A stretch of DNA of 64,000 bases from Datisca glomerata (taxonomy: Eukaryota > Streptophyta > Magnoliopsida > Cucurbitales > Datiscaceae): positions 248,001 to 312,000 of the forward strand of contig QANY01003844.1 in assembly GCA_003255025.1 (NCBI GenBank). The letters run 5' to 3'. Below the pieces are notes generated by a model that was given only the letters and a program-made list of their open reading frames with translations, was not told the origin of the DNA and did not search any database. The first letter of the stretch is position 1. Every line of letters starts with the position of its first letter. Shown here in pieces: positions 33,976 to 46,044 of the stretch. The translations under genes were made by a program, and so were the position numbers.

Positions 33976-36816
33976 TATTCGTATTAGCTTTGGTCAGTCA
34001 AATATTTATTTGGTCTTGTGGAAACAGAAAACTAATAGGTTTGACTGACCTCATCCCTGGCTTTATCCTCCTTGTTAGCCATTTTTCATGGTCAATTTTG
34101 ACTGAAAAGGAAATTACACGGCATCTCGGAACAACCAAGTGGATGTGCTCAGCAAGCTGAAACGTCTGGGTCATTAAACCCACAGATTCAGCTTATCATC
34201 TTCATCCCCAGATTTCGCTTCTTTTCTTTTTCTTTTATAAATGAAAGAGGAATAACTAGTCAATAATTATGAGAGACTGTTTATTATCTCATGTGAACAA
34301 GGATTTTTTGAAGTTTCTTTGTACTCGGGTTTTTCTCGCTTCTGCTTTTGTAGGTAGGCTGCTGCTCTTGTAGGACTTCACCCAAAGACTGGAAAAGCAC
34401 ACCATGAGGAGCTATCAGGTGTTGTTTCAGGTATAATTTGACACAGTTTTCCTGCTGAAGAGGATTGTAGGAGAACTTAATGCTACTATTCTTTTACAGT
34501 GACGAGAACATTTCATGGAAAATAAAGTTGATGATGAAGTCTTGGATGATTTAATAATCTGCCCAAAGAACTTCACTAAATACCCGTTTCTATTTTCCTG
34601 CGACACCCAATATCGATTCTTAGATCCACAGAAGTTGCTTAAGAAAGAAAGAATACTGCCTCCTTGTTTAGCAATAGTGAAAGGATATGTAGCACTGTGG
34701 TTGTGGTGACCTATACTCTTTTCAAATCGAATATGGAATAAAATTCTAGATTATTCTAGAATCTAGATAATATGTAATAAAATAAAAATAAAGAAAAAAT
34801 ATTTAGTAATTTTCTCATCTCGAAAATGATAAAATAAAGATATTAGAAAAATAGAAGCGAAACAGTGTAATTTTTGTTTTCTTTAATATTTTTTCAAGTT
34901 TCATCTTTTTTTTAAAGTATCATTTTTTGTTTCATTCGTTTTGCAATTTAGAGATGATTGTTTTGGTTATAAATTTATTATCACTTATAAGTTGAGATGA
35001 TATACATTATCAACTCATAATGATATTTTAGTTATAGATTTAAATAAAAAAAATACTTTCTGTAGTAAATGAATTAAAATTATAAGTATTCAAAGATTTT
35101 TATTTGTTAAGCTGTTTAGATATTACTTGTTGCCCCATCCTAAACATTTTTTTAGAAGCAGGGTCACGTTTCGCTCTCTTTACAACCAAATATTAGAACC
35201 AACATAAACCCAAAGCCAATCGATATACTGATGGAAATGTATAGAAAGAATCTTTAAGGTAAAATCTGGCAGCAACGTAATCTGGCAGCAACGTAATCTG
35301 GCATGTCCAAATTCTACTGCACAAGTCCTCCCATTCTCTGCTTGTACTTGTAGTCTTAAAGTGTGTGTAGCACTGTGCGAAGAGCCAATGGACCTACAAT
35401 TTCAACTATTTTTTCCGCTTCACAATTATCAACGGTTAGAATGTGCAAACGTGTGCTTCACTGCTTGTGGCTACTTTTACTTTTAGCACGCATTGAGATG
35501 CAAGAAAAATAACAAATAGAATATGTGAGAAATGAAATGAAAAGAGTAACATAATGCATACAGAAAAAGACTGAGCAGTACGATATATAATGGCAAATCA
35601 TTTTATGTATGGATGACACTTTATTTACTTTGCTGAATAAAACAAAACTTGTTTAAAATGTTTTAGTTTAGAACAAAGAAAGTTATTGTTTTCAAAAGCA
35701 ATATGACAAAACAAGGACTTGTTTGTGTCACGTACATTAAGGTGTCAAATATAAAAATGGAGCAACAAGGATTAAACGCTGGTGCATATGATGATAGCTT
35801 TGAAATAGAGCAAACATGTCTACTATAGGAGAGGTCAGATGTGGATGTGGTGGAGATGCTTCTTTTTCACGGGTTCTGAAGAAACAGTTTGACAAACTGG
35901 CCCACCAGGGCTGTGGCCACTACCTTATTGTTCTCTACGTTCTTGTAAAATTATTGCCATAGCTTTAAAAACTACCCAAAATAGATTATCTTGTTGAAAA
36001 AATTGAGTTAAAAAAGTAATTGCAAAGATAGCCCATGTCAATAATTAATTTATCTATAGTATGTATGGTATATCTACAATTTTTGGTAGGTTAATTACTT
36101 ATTTTGTTGTATTTTTTACCTTTATGAACTATTATTAGTAATTTATGGACCAATGATATTTAATTTATATTTATTTTCAGAGTAGACATCTTATTAACTA
36201 AGTTTCAAATGTAACATGCAAAGCGTTAATAATTTGTTTGCACGAGTAGAAAAAATCATTGCCTATAAAAAGAGAAATCAACCCTTTTGTAGTTAAAAAA
36301 ATGTTTGACCATTTTTTGATAGACCACTATTTAAAACCTGTTATTTATTACAATATCTAAAAAGTTATTTACTTTGTTTAATCCTCAACAATTTTCTAAC
36401 CCATACCATAACTTTTGTCATGGATATATTCTTCTTTACTAAATTGTGGCTATTTTTTTATTTTGCATTTCTACTATTCTCCTTGACCATAAAGTTAATT
36501 ACAAAGAACTTATTCTTTTCAATGGCAATATTTTTATATTATCATTTGAAGGGAAGAACGGTTGATTAAGCAAGAGCATCTAGAAATACTGTTTCATCAT
36601 TTCGATACTTCTACCTCTTAGACTGAACTAAATATCTTCCACATAAAAAATGAAACTATTTCTAGACAAAAATAATAAAAATATGAATTATAATGTTTCA
36701 CATTTAGCTGCCTTTCTTAGTTGTAGTATCCGGGCGAGGCCAGAACTTTTGTGGAAATGGAGTAAAATTTTTTTCAACCCATGCTATTTGACATAATAAT
36801 AAATTAAAAATATATT
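33976..36816. other. HDDC2 3' flank and gene-free AT-rich stretch
   Basis: 34040-34720 may include 3' UTR or alternative 3' exons of HDDC2; a short frame at 34515-34709 has no recognised domain. Beyond this, only AT-rich sequence is seen. Confidence 0.35.
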
Positions 36817-37180
36817 TTGAAAATTGAAGATTATGATCAAGAAATTGAATTTCAATTATTTGTGAAAACATATCAATTGGTGGAACCATTGATAAAAGAA
36901 AGAGATGTTGTATATGAATCACTCACATATTCTTCTGAATTATACGTATCAACGGGATTAATTTGAAAAACCAATAGGGATATGCAAGAACAAACAATTT
37001 TTATTGGAAACATTCCTCTAGTGAATTTCTTGGGAACTTCTATACTAAATGGAATATACAGAATTGTTATCAATCAAATATTGCAAAGCCCCGATATGTA
37101 TTACTCGTCAGAATTGGACCATAACAGAATTTCAGTTTATACTGACACCATAATACAATATTGGGGTGGAGATAAATTAG
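36817..37180 (+). pseudogene. rpoB: Plastid-derived rpoB fragment in the nucleus (NUPT)
   Basis: A continuous frame matches roughly residues 45-165 of the plastid RNA polymerase beta subunit: [75 protein letters not shown] and [13 protein letters not shown]. One TGA at 36964-36966 replaces a usual Trp codon, and several conserved residues are changed, including in the YYSSELDHN and [11 protein letters not shown] areas. No flanking plastid genes accompany it. The match is to the gene's interior, so it was non-functional on arrival. The upstream boundary may extend to about 36740 with weak similarity. Confidence 0.9.
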
Positions 37181-37234
37181 GTTTTCTTAATTTTAAAATT
37201 TTGAATGAGACGAATTGGATGTAATTTTGTTATT

Positions 37235-37423
37235 TTATATATTTTGAAGGGTGATAAATCATATACAATTCAATAATCTCATTAATTTTCAAGGGCAAAT
37301 AGTATACACTTACGTAATTTTTTAGATTGAAAGAGGGACAAGTAGTAGATTATTTTATAATTTTACACATTTTATGTAGATAATTGTACGTATAATATAA
37401 AAAAAATAAAAATGAAAGGGGGC
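37235..37423 (-). repeat. Dispersed AT-rich repeat, copy 2 (inverted, partial)
   Basis: The reverse complement (gccccctttcattttta... aatctactacttgtccctc... gtatactatttgccc) follows the same block order as 15640-15790. The Tat element begins exactly at its gccccc end. Confidence 0.5.
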
Positions 37424-38334
37424 TGTAAAGGATTTTTTCCGTCCTCCTCAAGATCAAGAGAAAAATATATTGATATGGATCAAACTTGTATTAGTGTTAG
37501 TAATACATAAAGAAAAGCTTGATCATCCAAAACTCCTCTAGAGTTCAAAAGTCTCTCTTCTTTTTTTATTGAATAGATTGACTTCATATGTCTCTCCCCA
37601 ATTGTATGAGTTTCACTAAAATAACCTAATAATAATCTAAATATCATATAAGGTCAGGCCTAGGATCACCTCCATTCGTGGGATCTCATTTCTTCTGTAT
37701 TTTACTTCTATCACATTCAGCCGCCCATCACTCACTATTACATGGCAGTTCCCTGTGGTTCCAAGCCAATTAGTCAAAACCGCTTAGTGACTTACCAATT
37801 TGTCTTGTCCAAGCAATGCAATCTTACATAATCAATCATGGCCACTTGACTGTCAATCTGGACCCTCCTTTCCGTTCTAAAGTTCATCCTTTCCAGGAGG
37901 TAATGATTCCCCGTTCTCGAGATATCGGTTCCCATTCTGGAGGTAATGACCTCTCATTCTCAAGATGTTAGTTTCCGTTCTGGAGGCGATGATCTCCAAT
38001 TCTTAAGATGTAGGTTCCCATTCTGGAGGCGATGATCTCCCGTTCTCGAGATGTCAGTTCCCGTTATAGAGGCGATGATCTCCCATTCTCAATATGTCAG
38101 TTCCCATTTTGGAGGTGATGATCTCCCGTTCTTGAGATGTCAGTTCCCGTTCTGGAGGCGATGATCTCCTATTATCGAGATGTCAGTTCCCGTTCCAGAG
38201 GCGATGATCTTTCATTCTCGAGATGTCTCGTGACTTCAGCCAGTAATTCGTTTCTGCTTTCTTGACGCTTCTCATGAGCCCTTAGTGAGTCCATTTTGTT
38301 CCTCGTGGCAGCAAAGTATTTTTTTACCTGTTCA
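37424..38334 (-). repeat. 3' LTR of the Tat element, with expanded minisatellite
   Basis: 911 bp against 605 bp in the other LTR. The extra length is the minisatellite (37893-38240) and about 110 bp around 38225-38310 that the 5' LTR lacks. Confidence 0.8.
37893..38240. repeat. 43-bp minisatellite inside the LTR, about 8 copies
   Basis: The unit contains ggaggcgatgatctcccg followed by ttctcgagatgtcagttccc. About eight copies occur here; only two to three occur in the 5' LTR (45915-46015). Confidence 0.9.
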
Positions 38335-38958
38335 TTCGCCCACATTGCATTTCGATGATGTTCGTCGATATGTAATGAATACTCTCAGCACGCGTCCCAT
38401 ATTTTGGAGAACGCCTATTCTTGATCTACTTTCATAAATTCAGAAACCTCTTTTATGCTACCAAACAGTAAGTGGTGGTCATAAAATATTTTCAAATAAT
38501 GAGATAATGTACCATCATTGCCTCGTTTCTGAGTTATTAACACATTCCTTGAAAATTTCATTTATTCTTAATTTCGTTTTATCCCATCGTGACACGCGTG
38601 CGTGTGGGCTTCATTTTTTTCATTCTCTATGTGTTGCCTCGTTTTATGGCTCTCACGTCATGCAAGTTTATAATCTGTTAGGTTTCCCTTAATCTAGCTA
38701 TCATGTCATCATTGGCTTTCTTTTTAAGCAGATTGGACGTATCCATTCGTCATGTTTCCTTCTTTGTGCCCGCCGTCTACCAAATTTTTTCTTTTTGAAT
38801 TCATTAACCATTTTGAACCTGGCTTTTACGTTCACTACATATATATAGGGCCTTAATCTCCAACATTTTCTCTTTCACGTTTAGTCCTTACTCTGTAAGT
38901 CCTTCATCTCCTTTCTTCTTCTTCATGTCCTTTGTTTCCTTCCTTTCTTGGTTTAGTT

Positions 38959-40625
38959 ATGGTAGAAAAACCATTTTGGGTTACGATCCCCTTTGTTAGG
39001 AATCAGGAAGAGTTTGATCATTTTATTACCTGTCATAAAGATGCCTTCCCGTCTGATGTTATTTGCAGTTTTGGGGATGGGATACCCAAATCTTTTCCTT
39101 GTAATCCTCCGTACCAGGTTTCCTTTAGCCCTCATATATAGTATAGGAGTAGATGTGATACGCGTCGTATACTCCGTTAGGTGATGCAGTACCTCTTATT
39201 ATCTGGCCCCCCGTGCCACTGAGAAACGAGGAGGGTTAATTACTTATTTGCAGCCCGGGGATAAAGGCTGGGATGAAGGGATCCTCTGAATCGATGAAAA
39301 TTGGGCGGTGACGGTCGCTGGACCATTCCTCGGTTCTAGGGAGAGTTCAGTAAGTAGCCTGAGCCCCATTGTTTCCTCTTTTTTCATTTCTTCTCTGTTT
39401 TTTATTTAATGTATCTTGTTTCTTTGTGCAGATTCTAACCTGAACAAGAGGTCATTTATCATGAGAAGACGTTGCAGCTCATCTTCGTGCCTCTTATAGT
39501 TATCTCAAAAGGTACTTGAGAGATCTCATTGATCCAAGGAGAGAGGTTGAAACGTCTCAAGAGTGATCTATTTGGGATCATTGGCGGGGAGGAGAGGAGC
39601 GTCCATCGTAAAATTGGGACTACCAGTGTTCCACGCAGGTCTGTGCCCCCGGTCCCTCCCCCCGTTCCAATTGTTGTGCCCTCATCTGCCTCAACTGATC
39701 CTTCGTCCCGTTAAGTGAGAATATTCTAGGCCGGGAGGAAGCCACATATTCTCCCTCTTTGCCTGTTCAAAGGTCGTATTCACCTCCTGCCAGTTCCCTG
39801 GGCACACCCGTGGAGGACGACGGTCTTTGGAAATGGGTGCGTTTCTCGGTGGCCCTACCCCTTAGGGCTTCGGTGAGCTTCCTGAAGGATCCTCTTCCTT
39901 CACATGTTGTTGCAAAGGGGATCAGGTCAAACGTGGATTCGGCTGCACTGCATCAGATGTCCGTTATGGATAAAGTCGTTGGCCTTACTCATGGTTTAAT
40001 GCAGGTAAATTTTTTTAAATGTTCTTATTTATTTTTTGCTTTTGGTTTGCTTCTGTTCCACCAATCACTTAGCTATTTCTTCCTGGCAGGCCGTGACTTA
40101 TCATAACGTGCTTCAAGCGGATTTGCATGCTATGGAGCTCCAGCTGGCGAGCTTCCTGAAAAGAGGTCTATGAAATTAACCGGGTTCATAATGCGGTCCT
40201 CGCTGAATGAGAGCGTTTAAAGGGGGTTGAGTCTGAGTTGCGATAAGCTAACGCCCATTTGATTGCTGACCTAAACACGGTTGCTACTGAACAGGTGAAG
40301 ATGGAAGCATCTCTTATAGAAGCGAAGATGGTAGCCGAAGCCAGCGGGGAAAATCTGGTAATAGTTGAAAGGAAGTTGGCTGAGGCTGAGCTAAGTTGTC
40401 CACAACAGAGATGAAGTTGACCTCAACCGAGGCAGCTCTGGTTGAGGTGAAAGAGCGGGAAACTAGTCTCGAGGGTCAGTACCAAGCCATTATCAACAGG
40501 GTTGAGAAGATGGCCTATTCTTTGAGGTATCGCGAGCTAAGTCTGACCAGACTCCTCGCATTCCTCTCGTTCCTCCTCCTAAAGATTTCGTTGACCCTGA
40601 GGCGGAGGTCTGTGCTGACCCCGTA
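38959..40625 (+). pseudogene. Antisense gene between pol and 3' LTR of the Tat element
   Basis: Coding-like sequence runs on the strand opposite to gag-pol. It starts near MVEKPFWVTIPFVRNQEEFD (ATG 38959) and includes GDKGWDEGIL..DENWAVTVAG, a Pro/Ser-rich linker (39620-39800) and LWKWVRFSVALPLRASVSFL. An 85-bp GT-AG intron (40005-40089) joins LTHGLMQ in frame to AVTYHNVLQADLHAMELQLA. A charged Glu/Lys/Ala-rich coiled-coil follows (VKMEASLIEAKMVAEASGEN, ~40300-40370). Stops and shifts break it. Extra antisense frames at this place are known in Tat elements; their proteins are often annotated 'putative gypsy type transposon' with a coiled-coil C-terminus. Family assignment is inference. Confidence 0.5.
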
Positions 40626-40849
40626 ACAGAGACCCTCGTTGCCACCTTAGAGGTTCCTGCTAAAGCTACTCACGAAGGGGAAACTTAGCTCTTATTGGTT
40701 TTTCCTTTGTAGTTCTTACCATTCTATTTTGTCCTTTCCATCTTACTTTGTAGTTTTCCTTTTAATGAAGCGATATTTTGCAACATGTGCTTCATGTATT
40801 TCCTACCTCTAGTTCATCAATACCATTTTTAGGAGCTCCCCATTGTGTT

Positions 40850-41345
40850 ATTCATTTAGTTCAGGCCTGATGGTGGGGCTCCCAATTTCTACGAGGATGA
40901 CCGTTTCTGCTCCATATGATAATGCAAATGGGATTTTTCTCATTGTTTCTCTCGGGGACGTTCTATATGCCATAGGACTGCGGGTAGCTCTTCTACCCAT
41001 TTTCCTTTTACGGATTCTAAACATTTCTTTAGGTTATCAAGTACGACTCAGTTTGATCTTTCCGCTTGTTCGTTCCCCTAGAGGTAATAAGGCGTGGTGA
41101 AGTGATTCGTGATTTTTAGTAATTTACAAAATGTTCATACCAAGCTCCCGGTAAACTGAAGTCCGTTGTCCGATACCAAGATCCGGGGGATCCCATACCT
41201 GCACACCAAATTCTACCGTAGGAACCCTTTTGCCTCTTCCTCACGAATTCTGGCAAAGGCTTCGGCCTTGATCCACTTAGTGATATAGCCCGTTGCAACT
41301 AATAAGAAGTGCTTTTTAGTAGGCTTCATGGGGAGTGGTGCAACA
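40850..41345 (-). pseudogene. Tat integrase core remnant
   Basis: Minus-strand pieces YIVAPLPMKPTKKHFLLVAT, YITKWIKAEAFARIREEEAK and YGIPRILVSDNGLQFTGSL give the Gypsy integrase core. The first catalytic Asp, normally in ATDY..KW, reads Gly here (codon 41288-41290), while the second (SDNG) is kept. Many stops follow towards 40850. Confidence 0.75.
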
Positions 41346-41361
41346 ATGTATGGGGCCCATT

Positions 41362-41740
41362 TCATGAATGACCAAGAACTAACCACAATTTTGAGTTCCC
41401 TAGGGCATCAGCATGCCCATTCTTCGTTCTTGAAATTTGTTGGATTTCGTAAATTTTTAATGTTTTGAGAAGATCCTTCACCCGTTGTAAGTATTTTATC
41501 ATTCGTTCATCATTTGTTATGTATTCAGTTACCTCATATTCTTGTAGCAAAGATATTCCCGTGGTCAAAGCTTCATTGTTTGACACATTAAATTCGAAGG
41601 AGATGGAATACTCCAATACTTCCCCAAATGGAGTTTGTGCCACCACCCTTGCTCCTCTATTGTTTGAAGCCTCGTCTACAAAGAGCGTCTAGTCTCCACT
41701 TTTCTCCCATTTGGTGAGCTTCCCATTCAAAATCCCCTCA
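41362..41740 (-). pseudogene. Second (archaeal-type) RNase H of the Tat element
   Basis: The frame at 41362-41646 contains VVAQTPFGEVLEYSISFEFN, VSNNEALTTGISLLQEYEV and a C-terminal GHADALG. This is the additional RNase H (aRH) domain diagnostic of the Tat group, placed between the ordinary RNase H and integrase. The NNEAL..G block with its catalytic Glu is kept. The N-terminus is in another frame. Confidence 0.75.
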
Positions 41741-43119
41741 TGTGAAGTAGGCTACAAAGTTCGCTAATGCCTGTCCTTTTATTGATGCTCGGGGCTTGTA
41801 GCTGATGTCGTATTGGTTCAGCTTAATTAAGCATTTTGTTATTCTTCCGCTTGTCTCCGTCAAGTTCAAAAGGTTTTTAATGGGAGATTCAGTCAAAACT
41901 TTGATGTTGTGTGCTTGGAAGTAGGGCCTCAGCTTTCGTGTTGTAGTTACAACCATTAATACTAGTTTCTCCAATCGTTTATACCCAGTTTCTGCCGCTA
42001 CAAGACTTTTACTTATAAAGTATACATGCTTCTGCTTCCTTTGTTCTTCTTTGATGAGTACGGCACTGACTGCCCCCATTGAGATGACTACATATAACAA
42101 AAGTTGTTCACCTGGAATAGGTTTGGAGAGTAAGAGGGGGGTAGTCAGGTACTCTTTAATTTTTGTAAACGCTTCCTCACAATATTCATTCCAATCGCTC
42201 GTAAATTTTTTTCACAATCTTTCAAAAAAAGGTTTGCATCTGTCCGTTGACCTAGAGATGAAACTATTTAGGGCGGCCAATCTTCCGTTAGCCCCTGAAT
42301 TTCTTTGAGGTTCCACGGGGACCTCATTTCCATAATTACCTTTACTTGGTCCAGGTTTACTTCGATTCCCCATTGTGCAATTAGATGTCCAAGGAACTTT
42401 CCCGCTAACACCCTAAAAGTGTATTTCTCTGGGTTTAACTTCATCAAATTTTGCCTTAAAAGAGAAAAAGCTTCTTCAAGGTCCTCAATATGGTGTCCTC
42501 GCTTCTTACTTTTGACCAGCATGTCATCAACATAGAATTCCATATTTTTTCCAATTTTCTGGCTAAAAACTTTATTCACCAACTTTTGATAAGTTGCGCT
42601 AGCATTCTTTAGCCCAAATGGTATGACTTTGTAGCAATAGACGTGGTACTCAATAATGAAGGAAGTTTTTTCCTGATCAGGTTGAAAAATCCTTACCTTA
42701 TTGTAACTTGAGTAAGCGTCCATGAAGCTGAGCAGTTCGTGCCTAGGAGTGGCGTCTACCATCTGATCTATCCTTGGTAGTGGGTATTCGTTTTTTGGGC
42801 ATGCTTTGCTTAGGTCAGTGAAGTTGACGTAAATTCTCCACTTACCGTTCTTTTTTCGCACCATTATTACATTAGCGAGCCATTCGGGGTAGTTCACCTC
42901 TCTGATGAAACCTACCGCTAAGAGCTTCTCAATTTATTCTTTGATCGCTTGATTCCTTTCAGGAGTGAAGCTTCTCTTTTTTTGTTTCATAGGTTTCATA
43001 GTAGGATTAATGTTTAATCTGTGGTAGATGATTTCCTCTGTGATGCTAGGCATTTCATGCGCTGCTGCTGCGAACACATCTTTGTTTTCCCTTAGAAATT
43101 CTATCAACTTCTTTTTCAC
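41738..43119 (-). pseudogene. Gypsy reverse transcriptase and RNase H, broken
   Basis: From right to left: 43119-42934 gives the RT lead-in (LREENKDVFA-type, YHRLNINPTMKPMKQKKRSF). 42897-42268 gives the RT core (WLANVIMVRKKNGKWRIYVN, FTDLSKACPKNEYPLPRID, FMDAYSSYN, PFGLKNASATYQKLVN and the catalytic box FYVDDMLVKSK). 42100-41738 gives RNase H (VYFISKSLVAAETGYKRLEK, LNQYDISYKPR). Family-typical residues YVDD and FMDA are present. Frameshifts or stops near 42920 and 42270 separate the pieces. Confidence 0.9.
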
Positions 43120-43416
43120 ACTTTCTTCGAGACGGGCACCAATGTTTGTTATCTTCTAGGTCTATTTCTCTAAGCATATGGTCTCTGTTTCCTCTCCTGC
43201 CTCGTACCTTAGGTCATACTATCCGTTTCCCTGTAATTGCTATAGATCTGCAGGTCCAACAACCTTTATTGTGGCTTTTTTCTTTGTAGATTCTAAAGCA
43301 GTTACTAAACAGATATGAGCCGCGACCTGGTCATCTTTTATTGTCTTCACTCCTTCTGGGGATGAGTATTTTACCACTTGGTAGAATGTTGAGAGTACAA
43401 CTTTCATTTTGTGGAT

Positions 43417-43797
43417 CTAAGTCCTTCCTAGGATTCCGCTGTACGGGGAAGTTGTTCCTAGCACCATGAATTTGCTCATATGGTTGAACGAGTCTGCGCT
43501 TACTGGGAGTGTTAGGGTTCCTTCTGAATAGCTAATATCTCCGTTGAATCCGATCAATGGTCGTGATGTTCCTTGTAATTTTTGATCTCCCATGGACATT
43601 TTCTCTATGGTTTCCCAATATAAGATGTTTACTACGCTTCCGCCATCTACCAAGACTCTCTTTAACAAGCAGTTGACAACCTGAATTGAAATAACGATGG
43701 CATCATTGTGATGCTCGTCGTTTTCTAGATCGGAGTCGCCGATCACAAGCGGCGAGTCCCCGTTGCTCACTGAGTGCTTCGGCTGATGTCTTTCCAA
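43417..43797 (-). pseudogene. Tat aspartic protease domain
   Basis: A 126-codon frame contains CLLKRVLVDGGSVVNILYWE, with D-G-G-S in place of D-(S/T)-G, as commonly seen in plant Tat/Ogre proteases, and ends GILGRT. It lies between gag and RT as expected. Confidence 0.8.
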
Positions 43798-44256
43798 CGT
43801 TGGCCATTTGTAGTATATCTTCCTTTTTTTTTCGTCTCTTCTTGCTAGATTAATGCTATAACCTGTGTCGATGATGCGGAGGGGCTGTTTCCCCTTATTC
43901 TTCCTATCCTCTTACCAATTGTCTTTCTCAATCTCGCGTTTCTGTTTGTTCTTTTCACAAATTGGCTAAGGCATCCTTCTTTGATTAGTTGTTCAATGTA
44001 GTCTTTGAGCTGAAAGTAGTCTCGCTGTAATGTCTGTTGCTCTTATGATAGGAGCAATATTTGTCTTTGTCTTTGAGCTAGGTTCATTAGTGAACGGGGC
44101 TAATCTTTTCATCCAAGGTTTATCTTTGATTGTCTCTAGTATTTGGTTGACCAAGATGATCAACGGTATGTATATCTTGTCTCTTGGGTGGATTCTGTCA
44201 AAATCTCACCTCCGTTGGGAATTTCTGTTCTATTGGGCCCTCTTCCCATCCACTCT

Positions 44257-45467
44257 TTATGATTTATCATGCTTCCTCCCAAGTCTTGAGCTCCTTTCCT
44301 GCTTCTGAGATTCTTCTTCTTTCCGTTCAACTGTTCTTTGCATACTTCTCTTATCTTCCTCCAATGTAATATGAGCTCGCGCCCGTTGAAAAACCTTCAC
44401 TATGGGAATGGGCTTTACTTTGAATAGGTCCTCAAAGAAAGGCGATTCCGGGTCTAGACCTAGTCGAAAGGCCAATCTGGTGAACCGGTCATCAGAGTTC
44501 TCGATCTTGACCATGCCGTCTTTGAAGCGATGAGTGTATTCTCGTAGGGAATCCCCTTCCTTGGTAGAGATCGTCATTAGATGTTCTGAGTCTTCCATGA
44601 AGGTACGGTATGTTGAGTACTGTTCTATAAAAACTGAGGATATAATAATGAAGTTAGTGATGGAGTGCATTGGCAAGGAGTGGTACCACTGCAAAATCAT
44701 CTCATCTAAACTGGTAGGGAACATCCTACACATCAGCTTGTTGTCGTGTTCGTACAACGCCATGTCTTGTTTGAATCGTCGCAGATGGTCTACGAGATTA
44801 GACTTTCCTTCATAACATTTGAACATGGGCACGATGAATTTTTTGAGTACGGGTACTACTAGAACTTCCGGGCATAACGGTGTCCTGATAAGAGACTCGA
44901 GGTCTCTTTTTCCCGTACTCCCAAGATTTCTTATCTCTATCATTTTTTGGTTGGACAGCTCCTCGACTGCTTCTTTTGACATGATTCGGGGTTGCCGAAC
45001 CTCTCCCATGGTTTTCTCTACAAGGTTTCATGATTGGCTTCTTCTTCCCATCGTATGTTCCTGTCGTTCTCGCGGTCCCCTTGCCTTTCATCTCGTTGGA
45101 CACCCTCATAGCGGGTTTCTTATTCGTCATCATTCACCCATTGGCTTATTTCTGCTCGTGTTTTCGCGAGTTCTTGTTGTAACGTATTGATTTACTCTTG
45201 CACATTCTGCCATGCATTATGCATCGCTTCAGTATTCCTTATTTCCATCTCGTGCATCCCGTTAAAGATTGTCTACAGTATTTTCGTGGGCGGGGTCGGT
45301 TGATCTGCATGCTCGTCTTCATTTATGGGTCTGTTGTTTCCATTTAGAGCCGTGTTAGATCTGGTTCGAGGCATGTTTATGGTTTTGTAGGGTATGTCTC
45401 TTGAGCCTTTTTCTGAGGCTCTCAATGAAAGCACCAAAATGTAAATGATTTTTCCCGTCCTTCTCAA
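44257..45467 (-). pseudogene. Tat gag, broken
   Basis: The N-terminus MPRTRSNTALNGNNRPINED starts near 45375, just inside the 5' LTR/PBS. The core at 45009-44257 is a 250-codon frame with VLKKFIVPMFKCYEGKSNLV, DHLRRFKQDMALYE, QWYHSLPMHSITNF and LREYTHRFKDGMVKIENSDD, the retrotransposon gag fold. Stops separate the N-terminal part from the core. No zinc knuckle was clearly seen. Confidence 0.85.
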
Positions 45468-46044
45468 GATTAAAGGAAAAATGTATTGACATGGATCACA
45501 CTTGTATTAGTGTTAGTGATACATAAAGAAAAGCTTGATCATCCAAAACTCCTCTAGAGTTCAAAAGTCTCTCTTCTTTATTTATTGAATAGATTGGCTT
45601 CATATATCTCTCCCCAATTGCATGAGTTTCACTAAAATAACCAAATAATAATCAAAATATCATATGAGGTTAGGCCTAGGATCACCCCCATTCGTGAGAT
45701 CTCATTTCTTTTTTATCTTACTTCTGTCATGCTCAACCGCCCATCAATCACTATCACATGGCAGTTTCCTGTGGTTTCGAGCCAATTAGTCAGAACCGCT
45801 TAGTGACTTACCAATCTGTCTTGTCCAAGTGATGCAGTTTTACCCAATCAATTATGGCCATTTGATTGTCAAACTGAACCCTCATTTCCGTTTTAAAGCT
45901 ATGTCCCGTCTAGAAGGTAATGATTCCATGTTCTCGAAATGTCGATTCTCGTTCTGGAGGCGATGATCTCTCGTTCTCGAGATATGCGTTCCCGTTCTGG
46001 AGGCGATGATCTTCCGTGACAGTGAAATATTTTTTACTTATTCA
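45440..46044 (-). repeat. 5' LTR of the Tat element
   Basis: 605 bp, similar to 37424-38334 (gtattagtgttagtgataca, aagcttgatcatccaaaact) but with only two to three minisatellite units. Confidence 0.8.

Larger units (their letters stand above)
37424..46044 (-). mobile_element. Tat-lineage Ty3/Gypsy retrotransposon, degenerate
   Basis: 8.6 kb on the minus strand. LTRs (plus-strand 37424-38334 and 45440-46044) both read tgtaaa...ttca, i.e. TGAA...TACA on the element strand. Next to the 5' LTR the element strand reads ttttggtgctttcattgaga, a PBS-region signature common in plant Gypsy elements. Pol order is PR-RT-RH-second RH-INT, with a long region before the 3' LTR carrying an antisense gene; these are Tat-group features. 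Stops and frameshifts occur in all domains. The flanking 5-mers (ggggc, agaac) are not identical but differ only by G/A transitions, so a decayed target duplication is possible. Confidence 0.88.

Noticed and set aside
37893..38240. CRISPR-like regular repeats
   Set aside because: Units are contiguous with no unique spacers and lie in a plant LTR, so this is a minisatellite.
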